A stretch of 64,000 bases of DNA from Ruegeria sp. THAF33 (GTDB lineage Bacteria > Pseudomonadota > Alphaproteobacteria > Rhodobacterales > Rhodobacteraceae): contig NZ_CP045385.1 of assembly GCF_009363615.1 (NCBI RefSeq), positions 682,001 to 746,000 of the forward strand, written 5' to 3'. Within the stretch, counting starts at the first letter, position 1. Each line of letters opens with the position of its first letter. Below, in pieces: positions 1 through 7,428 of the stretch. A model generated the notes under the pieces. That model saw only the letters and a program-made list of their open reading frames with translations, was not told where the DNA came from and ran no database searches. Position numbers and translations under genes: made by a program.

Positions 1-635
1 CGGATCGGACCCGTCCACTGACCTGTTTCGACCTCTGTGATGCTTTTCGAAAACCCTCCTCCAAAGACCGACTCGACAACCCGCGTCGCGGACAAAGGCA
101 TTGACGCCGGCAGCAAGGTCGAACCGCCCAGATCGGAAATGTCCTGCTTGGCGCGCAGGCTGGCGAGGGCTTTCTCGATTTCGGCCTCTCCGGGCTCCTC
201 TCCAAGAAAGACCTGATTAAAGGCCACCATGACAGGCGTTGCATAGCGTTCCGCGTTTTCCTGAAGAAAAACCTCCAGATCTTCGTCATTCGGAACGATG
301 GAAGTGGCAATGGCTTCGGTCAGATAATCCATTTTTTGGCTCAGCCGGGTCCTTATCAAGGGATCTCCGCGATCCAGACCAAGTTGTCTTGCCTCTCTGA
401 CCAGAACCTCTTCGCGAATGGATGCGTCGACCAAAGCCTTCAGTTCCGCATTGCTTGGAGGGCGTTTCCACTGCGCTTCGAAACGAGCAGACAAAAGCGC
501 AACGTCATTCTCGTCGAGTGTTATTTTCTCAAAATCTTCAACGCTCTCGCTTTCCGGTGCTGCAATATGGAACCAAACAAAAATTGCCGCCCCAATCAAA
601 AAAAAATGGAGCAAAGGTTCTTTCAGTACTCGCAT
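1..635 (-). CDS. PpiC-like peptidyl-prolyl cis-trans isomerase, 3' end missing
   Basis: The reading frame starts at ATG 635-633 and runs off the left edge after about 211 codons, so the C-terminus is not visible. It begins MRVLKEPLLHFFLIGAAIF, the typical membrane-anchor N-terminus of the parvulin/rotamase proteins annotated as peptidylprolyl isomerase in proteobacteria. An acidic helical periplasmic region follows (EEVLVREARQLGLD, then QENAERYATP), where SurA/PpiD-like chaperone domains precede the rotamase fold. It lies downstream of the DUF3604 gene on the same strand, 157 bases away, and this pairing recurs in other marine bacteria. The family helps fold or acts on exported proteins. The substrate is unknown, and the catalytic domain is only partly inside the window. 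Confidence 0.75.
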   Translation of the reverse strand, partial: MRVLKEPLLHFFLIGAAIFVWFHIAAPESESVEDFEKITLDENDVALLSARFEAQWKRPPSNAELKALVDASIREEVLVREARQLGLDRGDPLIRTRLSQKMDYLTEAIATSIVPNDEDLEVFLQENAERYATPVMVAFNQVFLGEEPGEAEIEKALASLRAKQDISDLGGSTLLPASMPLSATRVVESVFGGGFSKSITEVETGQWTGPI

Positions 636-792
636 CAAGCCTCCTGCGTGAAACGTGGCCAGATTGTTTGTTCAAATGTTGGCGTCATCGGGTCGGGTTT
701 TGCATGATGATGCCCTCCGCGTGTTACAGTAACGCGAAGGACGCACCGAGGTAAGGTCATTGACTCGGCTTGTGTTCCAATCGCAGAACGGA

Positions 793-2715
793 TCACTCTG
801 CCGGGGTGTACCAGATCGGGGACGAATAGGCGCGTTCCTGATGCGTAAGCACTGCATCTTCGGGCAATTCGATACCGTATCTCAACTTGTCGTACAGGAT
901 CCAACGCGGCGTTGGAATTTCGATGGCGCGGACGTAGTAAAACGCGCGTGCATTCGGATCGAAATCCGGGTCTGACCATACGGTGACAAGTTCGGCCGTT
1001 CCGATTGTGTTGGTCCAGCTGGCAGTCTCCACGTCCACAGTGTTTCCAACCGCAGGGACTTTGCCGTTTTGATCGACCTCGCGGTTATCCGACCATGCGA
1101 CGTCGTAGACCTTTTCCTGCAAGGCACCTTCAGAATCGAGCCATCCCTTTATCACTTGAACACGGTCCAGATTGGCACCAACCGGGTCGCGCAGAGCGGC
1201 GATCAGGAAGCTTGGCGCAGCCTCACCCTCGCGCGGGCGCAGGTCCGAACCCATTGGCACCCCTTTGGTATAACCAACATTGGCTAGGAAACGGGTTTCA
1301 ACATCTGCTTCACTGAAATCCCATCCGCCAAAGAACCGCAGGCCGATCCTTGGCCCGGTCGTTGCATAGGTTTCGCGGCGCTTGAACGCGTCAAAGATCG
1401 CCGAGCGTGTATTCTCGGTAGCCCATACGGCCGTGTATCCGGAGGCGACAAGCAGGTCGCCGGGAATTTCACCAAGGTCATTGGCTATAAACGGATGCTT
1501 GATACGCGAGGCTGAGGGTTCGACGCTGACGGATTTTCCAAAGAAGTTGTCTTCTTCGGCCGTGGCCAGAGAGGTATGGCTGTCCGTCGCACCCCCCATG
1601 CCGAATTTATAGGGGTTCACGCCAAACTTTTCTTCCAGCATCAATCCGCGTTTCAATGCCTCTCGGGCGTATTCTCCTGCCAGCATGTCATCGGTTTTTA
1701 ACTCGGTTATGTCCAGATTGCCGACGTCCCAGTTCTCGTAATCGGCAAATTCGTCATCCGGGCTCAGGAAAGGATGCGCTTCTCCGTCGCCCTTTATCTG
1801 GGTGACTTCGTAATGGGGCTCCCATTTTGCGCGGTCCGCGACATAATCCTCGTCAACCTTGCCGCCGTGATACGTGTCTTCGGTCGGGAACATCCACCCA
1901 TTCGACAGGTTCCCGTTATGGGCAAAGGCAACTGCACGCCCCCCCGTTTTTTCCTGATACTCTTCAAGCCAGGCATAAAGCGCCTTTGGATCCGTATCAC
2001 CGTAGGGCGGTTGCGTGACCGGCGGCACCATTTGAAGCGCCCTGATTGGCCCATCGCGCAGCATGACATTGCGGTGCAAGTTGAACCCTTTCGGTACCGA
2101 GGTCCATTCAAAACCGATGAAAGCGGTAAAGGTGCCGGGGTCATTGTGCCGCTCTGCCGCCAGAACGATGCTTTCCCAGGTAAAGGCAAACGCATCGGCA
2201 CCGGGGCTGTAGGATTCCAGCAGGATTTCCGGCAGTGTCATTTGCGAAAAATTGGTGATGATGTCGAAAGCCGCTTTACCGGCTTCTTCCCCGCCGGCCT
2301 TGTACCCCTCGTACCACTCCAGTCCTTTGGGATCAGAAAGAACGCCCGGCTTGCCAGCCTGCAAATCCGGCGCGAACCCCATCAGGTCCGTGTGATCGGT
2401 GAGAACCATCCAATCCAATGGTCGTGACAGTCTTACCGGCTGACCTGTTGAAGAAATGACCTGCTCACCCTTGGCGAAACGCCACGCCTCATCCGGCAGC
2501 AAGGTGTTCCCGAAAGCACCCGCATCCAGCGAAAGCCCGGTGTGAAGGTGAGTGTCTCCCCATAATGGGCGTTCAGGAAATGTGCGTTGGGCGTAAGGGG
2601 AATAGGGCTGATCAGAAAACAATCCCTCGGCAGCATCTTCGCTGGGTACGGCGTCGGCACCAACAACAGCAGGGACCAATACGAGTGAGATTATGCAAGC
2701 AGATTTCCGAAACAA
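793..2715 (-). CDS. DUF3604 family periplasmic protein (PHP-like metal hydrolase)
   Basis: A 640-residue protein with an N-terminal signal peptide (about residues 1-22, hydrophobic [15 protein letters not shown]). The mature part carries the DUF3604 hallmarks: WGDTHLHTG at about 52-60 and VLTDHTDL at about 104-111, histidine/aspartate motifs resembling PHP-type metal centres, then FIGFEWTS and [11 protein letters not shown] further on. The length matches the family. DUF3604 has no firmly assigned reaction; a secreted metal-dependent hydrolase is the natural inference from the motifs. A PpiC-like isomerase gene follows on the same strand. Upstream (2716-2914) is an AT-rich region that probably holds its promoter. 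Confidence 0.85.
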   Translation of the reverse strand: MFRKSACIISLVLVPAVVGADAVPSEDAAEGLFSDQPYSPYAQRTFPERPLWGDTHLHTGLSLDAGAFGNTLLPDEAWRFAKGEQVISSTGQPVRLSRPLDWMVLTDHTDLMGFAPDLQAGKPGVLSDPKGLEWYEGYKAGGEEAGKAAFDIITNFSQMTLPEILLESYSPGADAFAFTWESIVLAAERHNDPGTFTAFIGFEWTSVPKGFNLHRNVMLRDGPIRALQMVPPVTQPPYGDTDPKALYAWLEEYQEKTGGRAVAFAHNGNLSNGWMFPTEDTYHGGKVDEDYVADRAKWEPHYEVTQIKGDGEAHPFLSPDDEFADYENWDVGNLDITELKTDDMLAGEYAREALKRGLMLEEKFGVNPYKFGMGGATDSHTSLATAEEDNFFGKSVSVEPSASRIKHPFIANDLGEIPGDLLVASGYTAVWATENTRSAIFDAFKRRETYATTGPRIGLRFFGGWDFSEADVETRFLANVGYTKGVPMGSDLRPREGEAAPSFLIAALRDPVGANLDRVQVIKGWLDSEGALQEKVYDVAWSDNREVDQNGKVPAVGNTVDVETASWTNTIGTAELVTVWSDPDFDPNARAFYYVRAIEIPTPRWILYDKLRYGIELPEDAVLTHQERAYSSPIWYTPAE

Positions 2716-2914
2716 AGTGACCTCCCAGTTCAGGAATACTCAGCTGTGAGGGCGAATTTCATCGCGCCATTATTATATTCCCATTTTCTTATATCACATT
2801 CTATTGGCCAACGGGTTTTTTTAATCTGAGAGCTGCAAACCCGCGCAATCAGGGAATTCGGCGAAAGCCCTTAGGGAGATCGCTAATCGTGTTCACCTGA
2901 CAAGACTCGTCGGA

Positions 2915-4063
2915 TCATCTTATCTGATAGTAAAATGAAAGCTTCCGGCTGACGCCCCCAGGCGGGCGCGGGAAAGGTGCGGCGGTTCGAACCTGTTCTT
3001 TGGCTGCGCGCTCTATTTCCGGCGAGCCAGAGCTTTCGACGACATCAACCCAAGCCAATGAACCATCCGGGTCAATCTGGAAAAACACCCGCGCATAGCC
3101 ACGACCGGCAACGTAAACGATTGGCGCCCTGTTCAGATGAACAAGAACCTGACCCGCATAGTTCGTGGTGTCCGAATTTCCCGGCCCCCGCCCGCCTGAA
3201 CGGGTGCCGCCCCGGTTTTGTCGGAAGGCGTCGACACCCTCTCTTTGATACGTCGCCAGAGGTGATTCAATCGTCTGTTCCGGAAATCTCAGAGCATCAA
3301 AGTTGCTTGACGGATCCAACGCACCCCGCAGAGTGGGTTGCGGGCGTCGGTCTGGAAGGCGAGGCCGCAATGACGTGGCCACGGCCTGTTCGGATCCGTC
3401 CACGCTTGCATCGGGTACGGTCAGTTCGGCGTCGTCATCCAGAGGTTCCGACGCTTCTTCCGGTATTACAGGTTCAAGTGGGGACGTGTTTTCCGGAACA
3501 ATAGGAGCCACCTCGACCGGTAACGCGGCAATCTGTTGCTGTTCCTCGGACACCGGTTCTTCGGCAGAAGAAGGCTCAACCGGAGCAACCGCCTCTTCCT
3601 TCGGCACCTCGGGTGTTTCGGCCAACGCTTCGGGCCTTGCCGACACAGCGCCTTCAGCTTCGGCGGCTTCGCCTTCGTCCTCCAGGTTCTGGTCTACAGG
3701 GTCCACGACAACCTCATCCGGCGCCCTCGGCTGGATAATCGTTGAATCCCCGGTATCGGGCGTGAACGTCTCTTGCGGATTCGGCGAGGCCACGCGGGCA
3801 TCACTTGTCGGAACTTCTGCCTCCTGCGGCTGGGTTGGCGGTTCCACCGGAGGGGTTGGCGGTTCATCCGGCGCAGGCGGTACGGGTTCGATCGTGGTAT
3901 CGGCCAACTCTTCGAACGCGTTGCTGAGTTCGATCGTGTCGGTACCGGGTTCCCCGGAAGCCGGGTCTGACAAATCTGGTACCGTGACAATCAGGCCGAT
4001 CAGATGCACCAGTACGGAAATCGAAATTGCAATGATTGCAACAAAAACGGACCGCCTGATCAT
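2915..4063 (-). CDS. TonB-like energy transducer
   Basis: 382 residues. One N-terminal membrane segment (about 6-28) carries Ser16 and His20 in SVLVH, the S-x3-H signature known from TonB anchors. A long proline- and glutamate-rich periplasmic linker follows (about 45-250, with PPAPDEPPTPPVEPPTQP-type repeats). The C-terminal TonB domain (about 300-382) contains YARVFFQIDPDGSLAWVDVVES and ends in a basic tail. The start overlaps the stop of the preceding ExbD gene as ATGA, and this is the last gene of a hyp-exbB-exbD-exbD-tonB operon. It should couple the inner-membrane proton gradient to outer-membrane transport. No TonB-dependent receptor lies in the window, so the cargo is unknown. Confidence 0.82.
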   Translation of the reverse strand: MIRRSVFVAIIAISISVLVHLIGLIVTVPDLSDPASGEPGTDTIELSNAFEELADTTIEPVPPAPDEPPTPPVEPPTQPQEAEVPTSDARVASPNPQETFTPDTGDSTIIQPRAPDEVVVDPVDQNLEDEGEAAEAEGAVSARPEALAETPEVPKEEAVAPVEPSSAEEPVSEEQQQIAALPVEVAPIVPENTSPLEPVIPEEASEPLDDDAELTVPDASVDGSEQAVATSLRPRLPDRRPQPTLRGALDPSSNFDALRFPEQTIESPLATYQREGVDAFRQNRGGTRSGGRGPGNSDTTNYAGQVLVHLNRAPIVYVAGRGYARVFFQIDPDGSLAWVDVVESSGSPEIERAAKEQVRTAAPFPRPPGGVSRKLSFYYQIR

Positions 4064-4437
4064 TCGAGGGCCTGTTCGGTCACCAGAAAAACGGTTGGCG
4101 CACCCAACCGGCGCAAACTGCTGGTGATCTCCATCAATCGAGAGGCCGACGCATTCCTGTCTGGAACGATCCGCACGGGCCCCGAGTCATGCGCGGCCAT
4201 GAAAGCTTCTGCCTCGATCGGATTGCCGCGAAAACTCAATGTCCCGTCCCTATGAAGAACAAGCGCATCCGGCGGCTCGCGGCCGTCAAGATCCGCAGTA
4301 TTCACCAGATCCAGATCGGGATCCAATGGCGGTGCAATCGTACCCGTAATCAGAAAAAAGATCAGGATCAGAAAGACGACGTTGATCAGCGGAATTGTGG
4401 AATCGCGATTTCGACCGGGTCGGATGTAACGGATCAT
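4060..4437 (-). CDS. ExbD-like protein with Asn in place of the membrane Asp
   Basis: 125 residues: a short cytoplasmic N-terminus, one membrane helix (about 14-32) and a periplasmic ExbD/TolR domain. The helix motif reads IPLINVVFLILIFFLI. At residue 19, where ExbD/TolR proteins carry the essential protonatable aspartate (PLIDV in the neighbouring paralogue), the codon is AAC, asparagine. The gene lies 4 bases after the other exbD and overlaps tonB as ATGA. I infer a structural partner in a mixed ExbD assembly rather than a proton carrier. It could also be a specialised paralogue kept widely in the group. Confidence 0.85.
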   Translation of the reverse strand: MIRYIRPGRNRDSTIPLINVVFLILIFFLITGTIAPPLDPDLDLVNTADLDGREPPDALVLHRDGTLSFRGNPIEAEAFMAAHDSGPVRIVPDRNASASRLMEITSSLRRLGAPTVFLVTEQALE

Positions 4438-4441
4438 TGCC

Positions 4442-4807
4442 TCACTCCAACACCCTGACTGTCAAACCTTCGCGCCCGCGCAAAGGGACAAGCAGGTCCA
4501 CAAGACGTTGCGCGGTTGTCCCGGGATCAAGGCTTACCAGCACCTGACCGGCCTGGACCTGATCGAACAATTCCTCAAGCGACAGGGGTTGGCCGTTCAG
4601 GACAACACGTGCGGGGCCAAGTTGCACGAAAAGGCGCTCGGGCGGTGCAGCGTCGGCATTCCCGCCTGTGGCGGCGCTGCTCAACTCGATCTCGCTGAAC
4701 CGCGAAAACGTTGAGGACAGCATGAAAAACAGCAAAAGCAGAAAGATCACGTCGATAAGGGGTGTCATCGACATGCGCCGCCGCACAAAAGGCGCAGTGT
4801 TACGCAT
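4442..4807 (-). CDS. exbD: ExbD biopolymer transport protein (canonical Asp)
   Basis: 121 residues starting at ATG 4807-4805 (MRNTAPFVRRRMSMTPLID). A longer in-frame extension to 4960 would run inside exbB and is rejected. One membrane helix (about 15-33) holds Asp19 in TPLIDVIFLLLLFFML, the conserved proton-handling residue. The rest is the periplasmic ExbD/TolR domain. The start overlaps the exbB stop by 8 bases, implying translational coupling. It works with ExbB to harvest proton motive force for the TonB protein encoded two genes downstream. Confidence 0.88.
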   Translation of the reverse strand: MRNTAPFVRRRMSMTPLIDVIFLLLLFFMLSSTFSRFSEIELSSAATGGNADAAPPERLFVQLGPARVVLNGQPLSLEELFDQVQAGQVLVSLDPGTTAQRLVDLLVPLRGREGLTVRVLE

Positions 4808-5465
4808 GCTCTGGGGCGACCGGGACCTGTGCCGCCGCCTCTGTGCTTTGGATGGAATGACCGGGAACCAGAACCGTACGCAAAGCCTTGTCCGCAAAAA
4901 CACGCTCGCGTGCGGTTCGGCTTTCAAGCCAGGACAAAACCATCGAAGTTGGCATCGCAACGGCCAGACCCACAGCCGTGGTGATCAGGGCCACCCAGAT
5001 CCCGCCGGCCAAAAGTGACGGATCAACCGATGATCCAGCGGTTTGCAAGCTTTGGAAAGCACTGATCATACCCAGAACCGTACCAAAAAGACCCAGCAAA
5101 GGCGCCAACTGCGCCACGGTGTCTAGCAAACGAAACCCGCGTTCCAGCCCGGCAAGCGCCAGACCCGCTTCGGCATCCAGCCGGTCATCGGCCCCTGGAA
5201 CACCAGATGCGTTCATCGCCGCGCCCACAATAGGGGCAAGATAGCTGCTGCTGTCCGCCAGCCTTGCGCGCGCGGCACTGTGATCTCCTGCGTCCCAGGC
5301 TGCCAGAGCTTCAGACAGAACCTTGTGCCGCCCGACACCGCAGGCTGCAAATTGCCAGAGTTTGTAGAGGGTGACAGCCAGCGTCAAAACCGACATGGCG
5401 ATCAATATCGCCACCACCGGCCCGCCGAGGTCAAAAATCTCACGAAGTGCGGCTATAGGACTCAT
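4800..5465 (-). CDS. exbB: MotA/TolQ/ExbB proton channel protein
   Basis: 221 residues from ATG 5465-5463, which overlaps the upstream gene's TGA as ATGA; the in-frame extension to 5516 lies inside that gene and is rejected. Three membrane segments are visible: about 16-38, 118-140 and 152-180. The conserved ExbB/TolQ stretch APLLGLFGTVLGMISAF (about 121-137) and the ITTAVGLAVAMP stretch (about 161-172) line the proton path in the family. It forms the channel core that energises TonB through the two ExbD proteins encoded next. Confidence 0.9.
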   Translation of the reverse strand: MSPIAALREIFDLGGPVVAILIAMSVLTLAVTLYKLWQFAACGVGRHKVLSEALAAWDAGDHSAARARLADSSSYLAPIVGAAMNASGVPGADDRLDAEAGLALAGLERGFRLLDTVAQLAPLLGLFGTVLGMISAFQSLQTAGSSVDPSLLAGGIWVALITTAVGLAVAMPTSMVLSWLESRTARERVFADKALRTVLVPGHSIQSTEAAAQVPVAPEHA

Positions 5466-5890
5466 CCCAACAACTCCATTTCCACCCTGCTGCTCAGCGT
5501 GAGGGTGCTGTCGCATATGTCGCTTTCGGTACCATCCACGACGCAGGAGTTCGCGCCGTTGATCAAGGCTTGTCCAACTGTGTCACATGTTCTGTTGGGA
5601 AGGTCGAACTGGCGCACCCGGGGCCGGTCGGCGGGCAGATCGCGAAAATCGAACAGAGAAAGGTTCAACACACCACCTTCGGTGTCGAAAATGACGGTTT
5701 CGAACACGGCACCGTCGATCGGCTGCCCGGTTTCATTCTTGACCAGAAACGTCAACCTGCACGCGCTGGCGACATCCTCGGCCGAGTTCAGCTCCACAAA
5801 GAGCCGTGCAGCGGAATCGGATTGTGCAGACGCTGTGGACAGCAAACAGCCAGAAAACATGGCCGCGACCATAATGCGACGAAACAGCAT
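5462..5890 (-). CDS. Conserved secreted protein at the head of the exb-ton operon
   Basis: 142 residues with a clear signal peptide (about 1-22, cleavage after STASA). The mature protein looks like a small beta-rich domain: RLFVELN, CRLTFLVKNETG, VFETVIFDTEGG, RVRQFDLPN, with four cysteines that could form disulfides in the periplasm. I do not recognise a named domain. Its position as first gene of the ExbB/ExbD/TonB operon, with ATGA overlap, suggests an accessory periplasmic part of that energised system. Its promoter should lie in 5891-6399. Confidence 0.7.
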   Translation of the reverse strand: MLFRRIMVAAMFSGCLLSTASAQSDSAARLFVELNSAEDVASACRLTFLVKNETGQPIDGAVFETVIFDTEGGVLNLSLFDFRDLPADRPRVRQFDLPNRTCDTVGQALINGANSCVVDGTESDICDSTLTLSSRVEMELLG

Positions 5891-6399
5891 GAACAGACTC
5901 CGTGTTGCAGCGCTGGAATAATCGGGCAGCGACCGTCAGCTTGCCCATCTGCGTTTCTACCCGAGGGACATGTTACATTAAAGAGCCGCGAAGGGTGGTA
6001 AAGTAAAAGGGTCGTCAGCGCGTGTTGATATACGTACGTTCACGGCAAGACATACGGTGCGCAATCAGAATTTCAACTGTGCCCAAAGCTGCTCCGCGCA
6101 TCCGGACAACCAGCAAGTCGATGTCGAATCTAATTTGAAAAGTCGCACTTTTTCCAATCAGGTGCTTAAGCCGCAACAAAAGGCGCGAAACTGCGCTCTA
6201 TCCAGTCTTCACAGAAAATCACTCAAAGCGGTTTTTGAACGTCGTTTTCACTTAATTCTTGCTAAAAGCGCGAAAAATAATGCATATTTGTCTACATTTT
6301 TAATGCATATGAATAATAATAACATGCTTTTTGAGAGGCAAGCGTCGAGCACAGCGCGGCTTCCGTGCTTTAAAGCCCATTGGGGGAAGGGGTTCGAGT
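5891..6399. promoter_or_regulatory. Long AT-rich divergent intergenic region
   Basis: About 500 bases separate the exb-ton operon (minus) from the FecR gene (plus). The stretch from about 6230 to 6330 is markedly AT-rich (runs such as AATAATAATAA) and probably contains promoters. No convincing gene was seen. Several short frames cross it, but none has a start with a Shine-Dalgarno sequence. A long untranslated leader for the FecR gene is possible. Confidence 0.4.
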
Positions 6400-7371
6400 T
6401 TGTCGTTGTTAAAGATTGTAATGGTTCTTTGCGTTGTCGTGGCTATACCGTCGCAGACCATCGCCAACATCGGAAAAATTATTAGCGTCAAACAAGGCGC
6501 CCAAGTTGTTCGCGCGGGAAAAGCACAACCCGTTTATTCAGGAATGGAGGTTGCGTCCGGCGACGCGCTCAGCACTGATCAGACTGGCGTAATCCAAATC
6601 GTTTTTGTGGATGACACCAAGATTGCCATTGGCCCCAACGCACGCATGGTTCTGGATGTGTCCATGTTGCGAAATAACCGCAAAGCCAAGAGCTTTGCCG
6701 TTCAGGCCTTGGGTGGCAGTTTTCGGTTTATTTCCGGGAAAAGCCGAAAGAGAGCTTACTCGATCAGGACTCCGTCGGCGACAATGGCCGTGCGCGGCAC
6801 CACCTTCGACATGTGGATCGTGTCGGAAAAACAAAGCGCGATGCTTGTCCTGCAAGGTACGGTCCGCATGTGCGGCAGTCAGGGCGCGTGCAGATCTTCG
6901 GGGCGTCAATGCAGCATGTTCGCAACAAGCGGAGACGGAGGAGTAGGACGGCCTGCCGATCAGGCGCAATACGAACAAGCGCTGAAAAGCGGGTTTCCAT
7001 TCGTTCAGTCCCAGGAAGGGCTGCTGCCCCCTTTGCAGGTACGCGTTGAAGGGTGCTCAGGTGATGGAGCGCCCATACGGCGCATCGAGACAGACCGGTC
7101 GGAAGCCCGTAGGGACCCTCCTCAGCAACGCGAAGCGCAGAATACGGTCACTGGCCCTTCGCCTTCCGCGAACAATGAACCGGCAAGAGAAGAACCGGAC
7201 CATGCAGAACCCGAACGCGAAGAACCAGAGCAGGAAGAGCCCGACAGAGAAGAACCGGAGCAGGAAGAACCTGAACCGGAAGAACCTGAACATGAGGAAC
7301 CCGAACGGGAAGAACCGGAACCTGAGGAGCCCGAACGGGACGAACCAGAGCGGGAAGAAACTGATCCGTAA
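6400..7371 (+). CDS. FecR-domain secreted protein with acidic Pro/Glu repeat tail
   Basis: I place the start at TTG 6400, seven bases after GGAAGGGG, giving MSLLKIVMVLCVVVAIPSQTIA, a good signal peptide. An upstream in-frame TTG at 6331 would add 23 basic residues and has no ribosome site. The FecR domain (about residues 25-190) shows VVRAGKAQPVYSGMEV, VIQIVFVDDTKIAIGPN and TPSATMAVRGTTFDM. The last about 60 residues are imperfect EEPE/EEPD-type repeats (7186-7365), strongly acidic. It lies 57 bases before a CHASE2-cyclase gene; FecR-CHASE2 cyclase pairs are common in alphaproteobacteria. I infer that the FecR protein is the periplasmic partner of the cyclase sensor. Confidence 0.8.
   Translation: MSLLKIVMVLCVVVAIPSQTIANIGKIISVKQGAQVVRAGKAQPVYSGMEVASGDALSTDQTGVIQIVFVDDTKIAIGPNARMVLDVSMLRNNRKAKSFAVQALGGSFRFISGKSRKRAYSIRTPSATMAVRGTTFDMWIVSEKQSAMLVLQGTVRMCGSQGACRSSGRQCSMFATSGDGGVGRPADQAQYEQALKSGFPFVQSQEGLLPPLQVRVEGCSGDGAPIRRIETDRSEARRDPPQQREAQNTVTGPSPSANNEPAREEPDHAEPEREEPEQEEPDREEPEQEEPEPEEPEHEEPEREEPEPEEPERDEPEREETDP
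7180..7368 (+). repeat. Tandem EEPE-coding repeats in the FecR gene
   Basis: About ten imperfect copies of a 15-18 base unit (GAAGAACCGGAA and variants such as GAAGAGCCCGAA) encode alternating acidic-proline pentads and hexads. The units differ at third codon positions and in the variable residue (R, Q, P, H or D). The array has therefore drifted but keeps its amino-acid pattern. Copy number may vary between strains. Confidence 0.75.
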
Positions 7372-7428
7372 TTGCTCGGGAATTGCTGTTGAACACGCAG
7401 TTCCAGTTCCATTTGTCTGGAGGATGGT

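Noticed and set aside
4808..4960. Upstream in-frame extension of the exbD frame (172-residue version)
   Set aside because: It lies inside exbB, lacks a ribosome site and has none of the family's N-terminal features. The start at 4807 restores a normal ExbD length.
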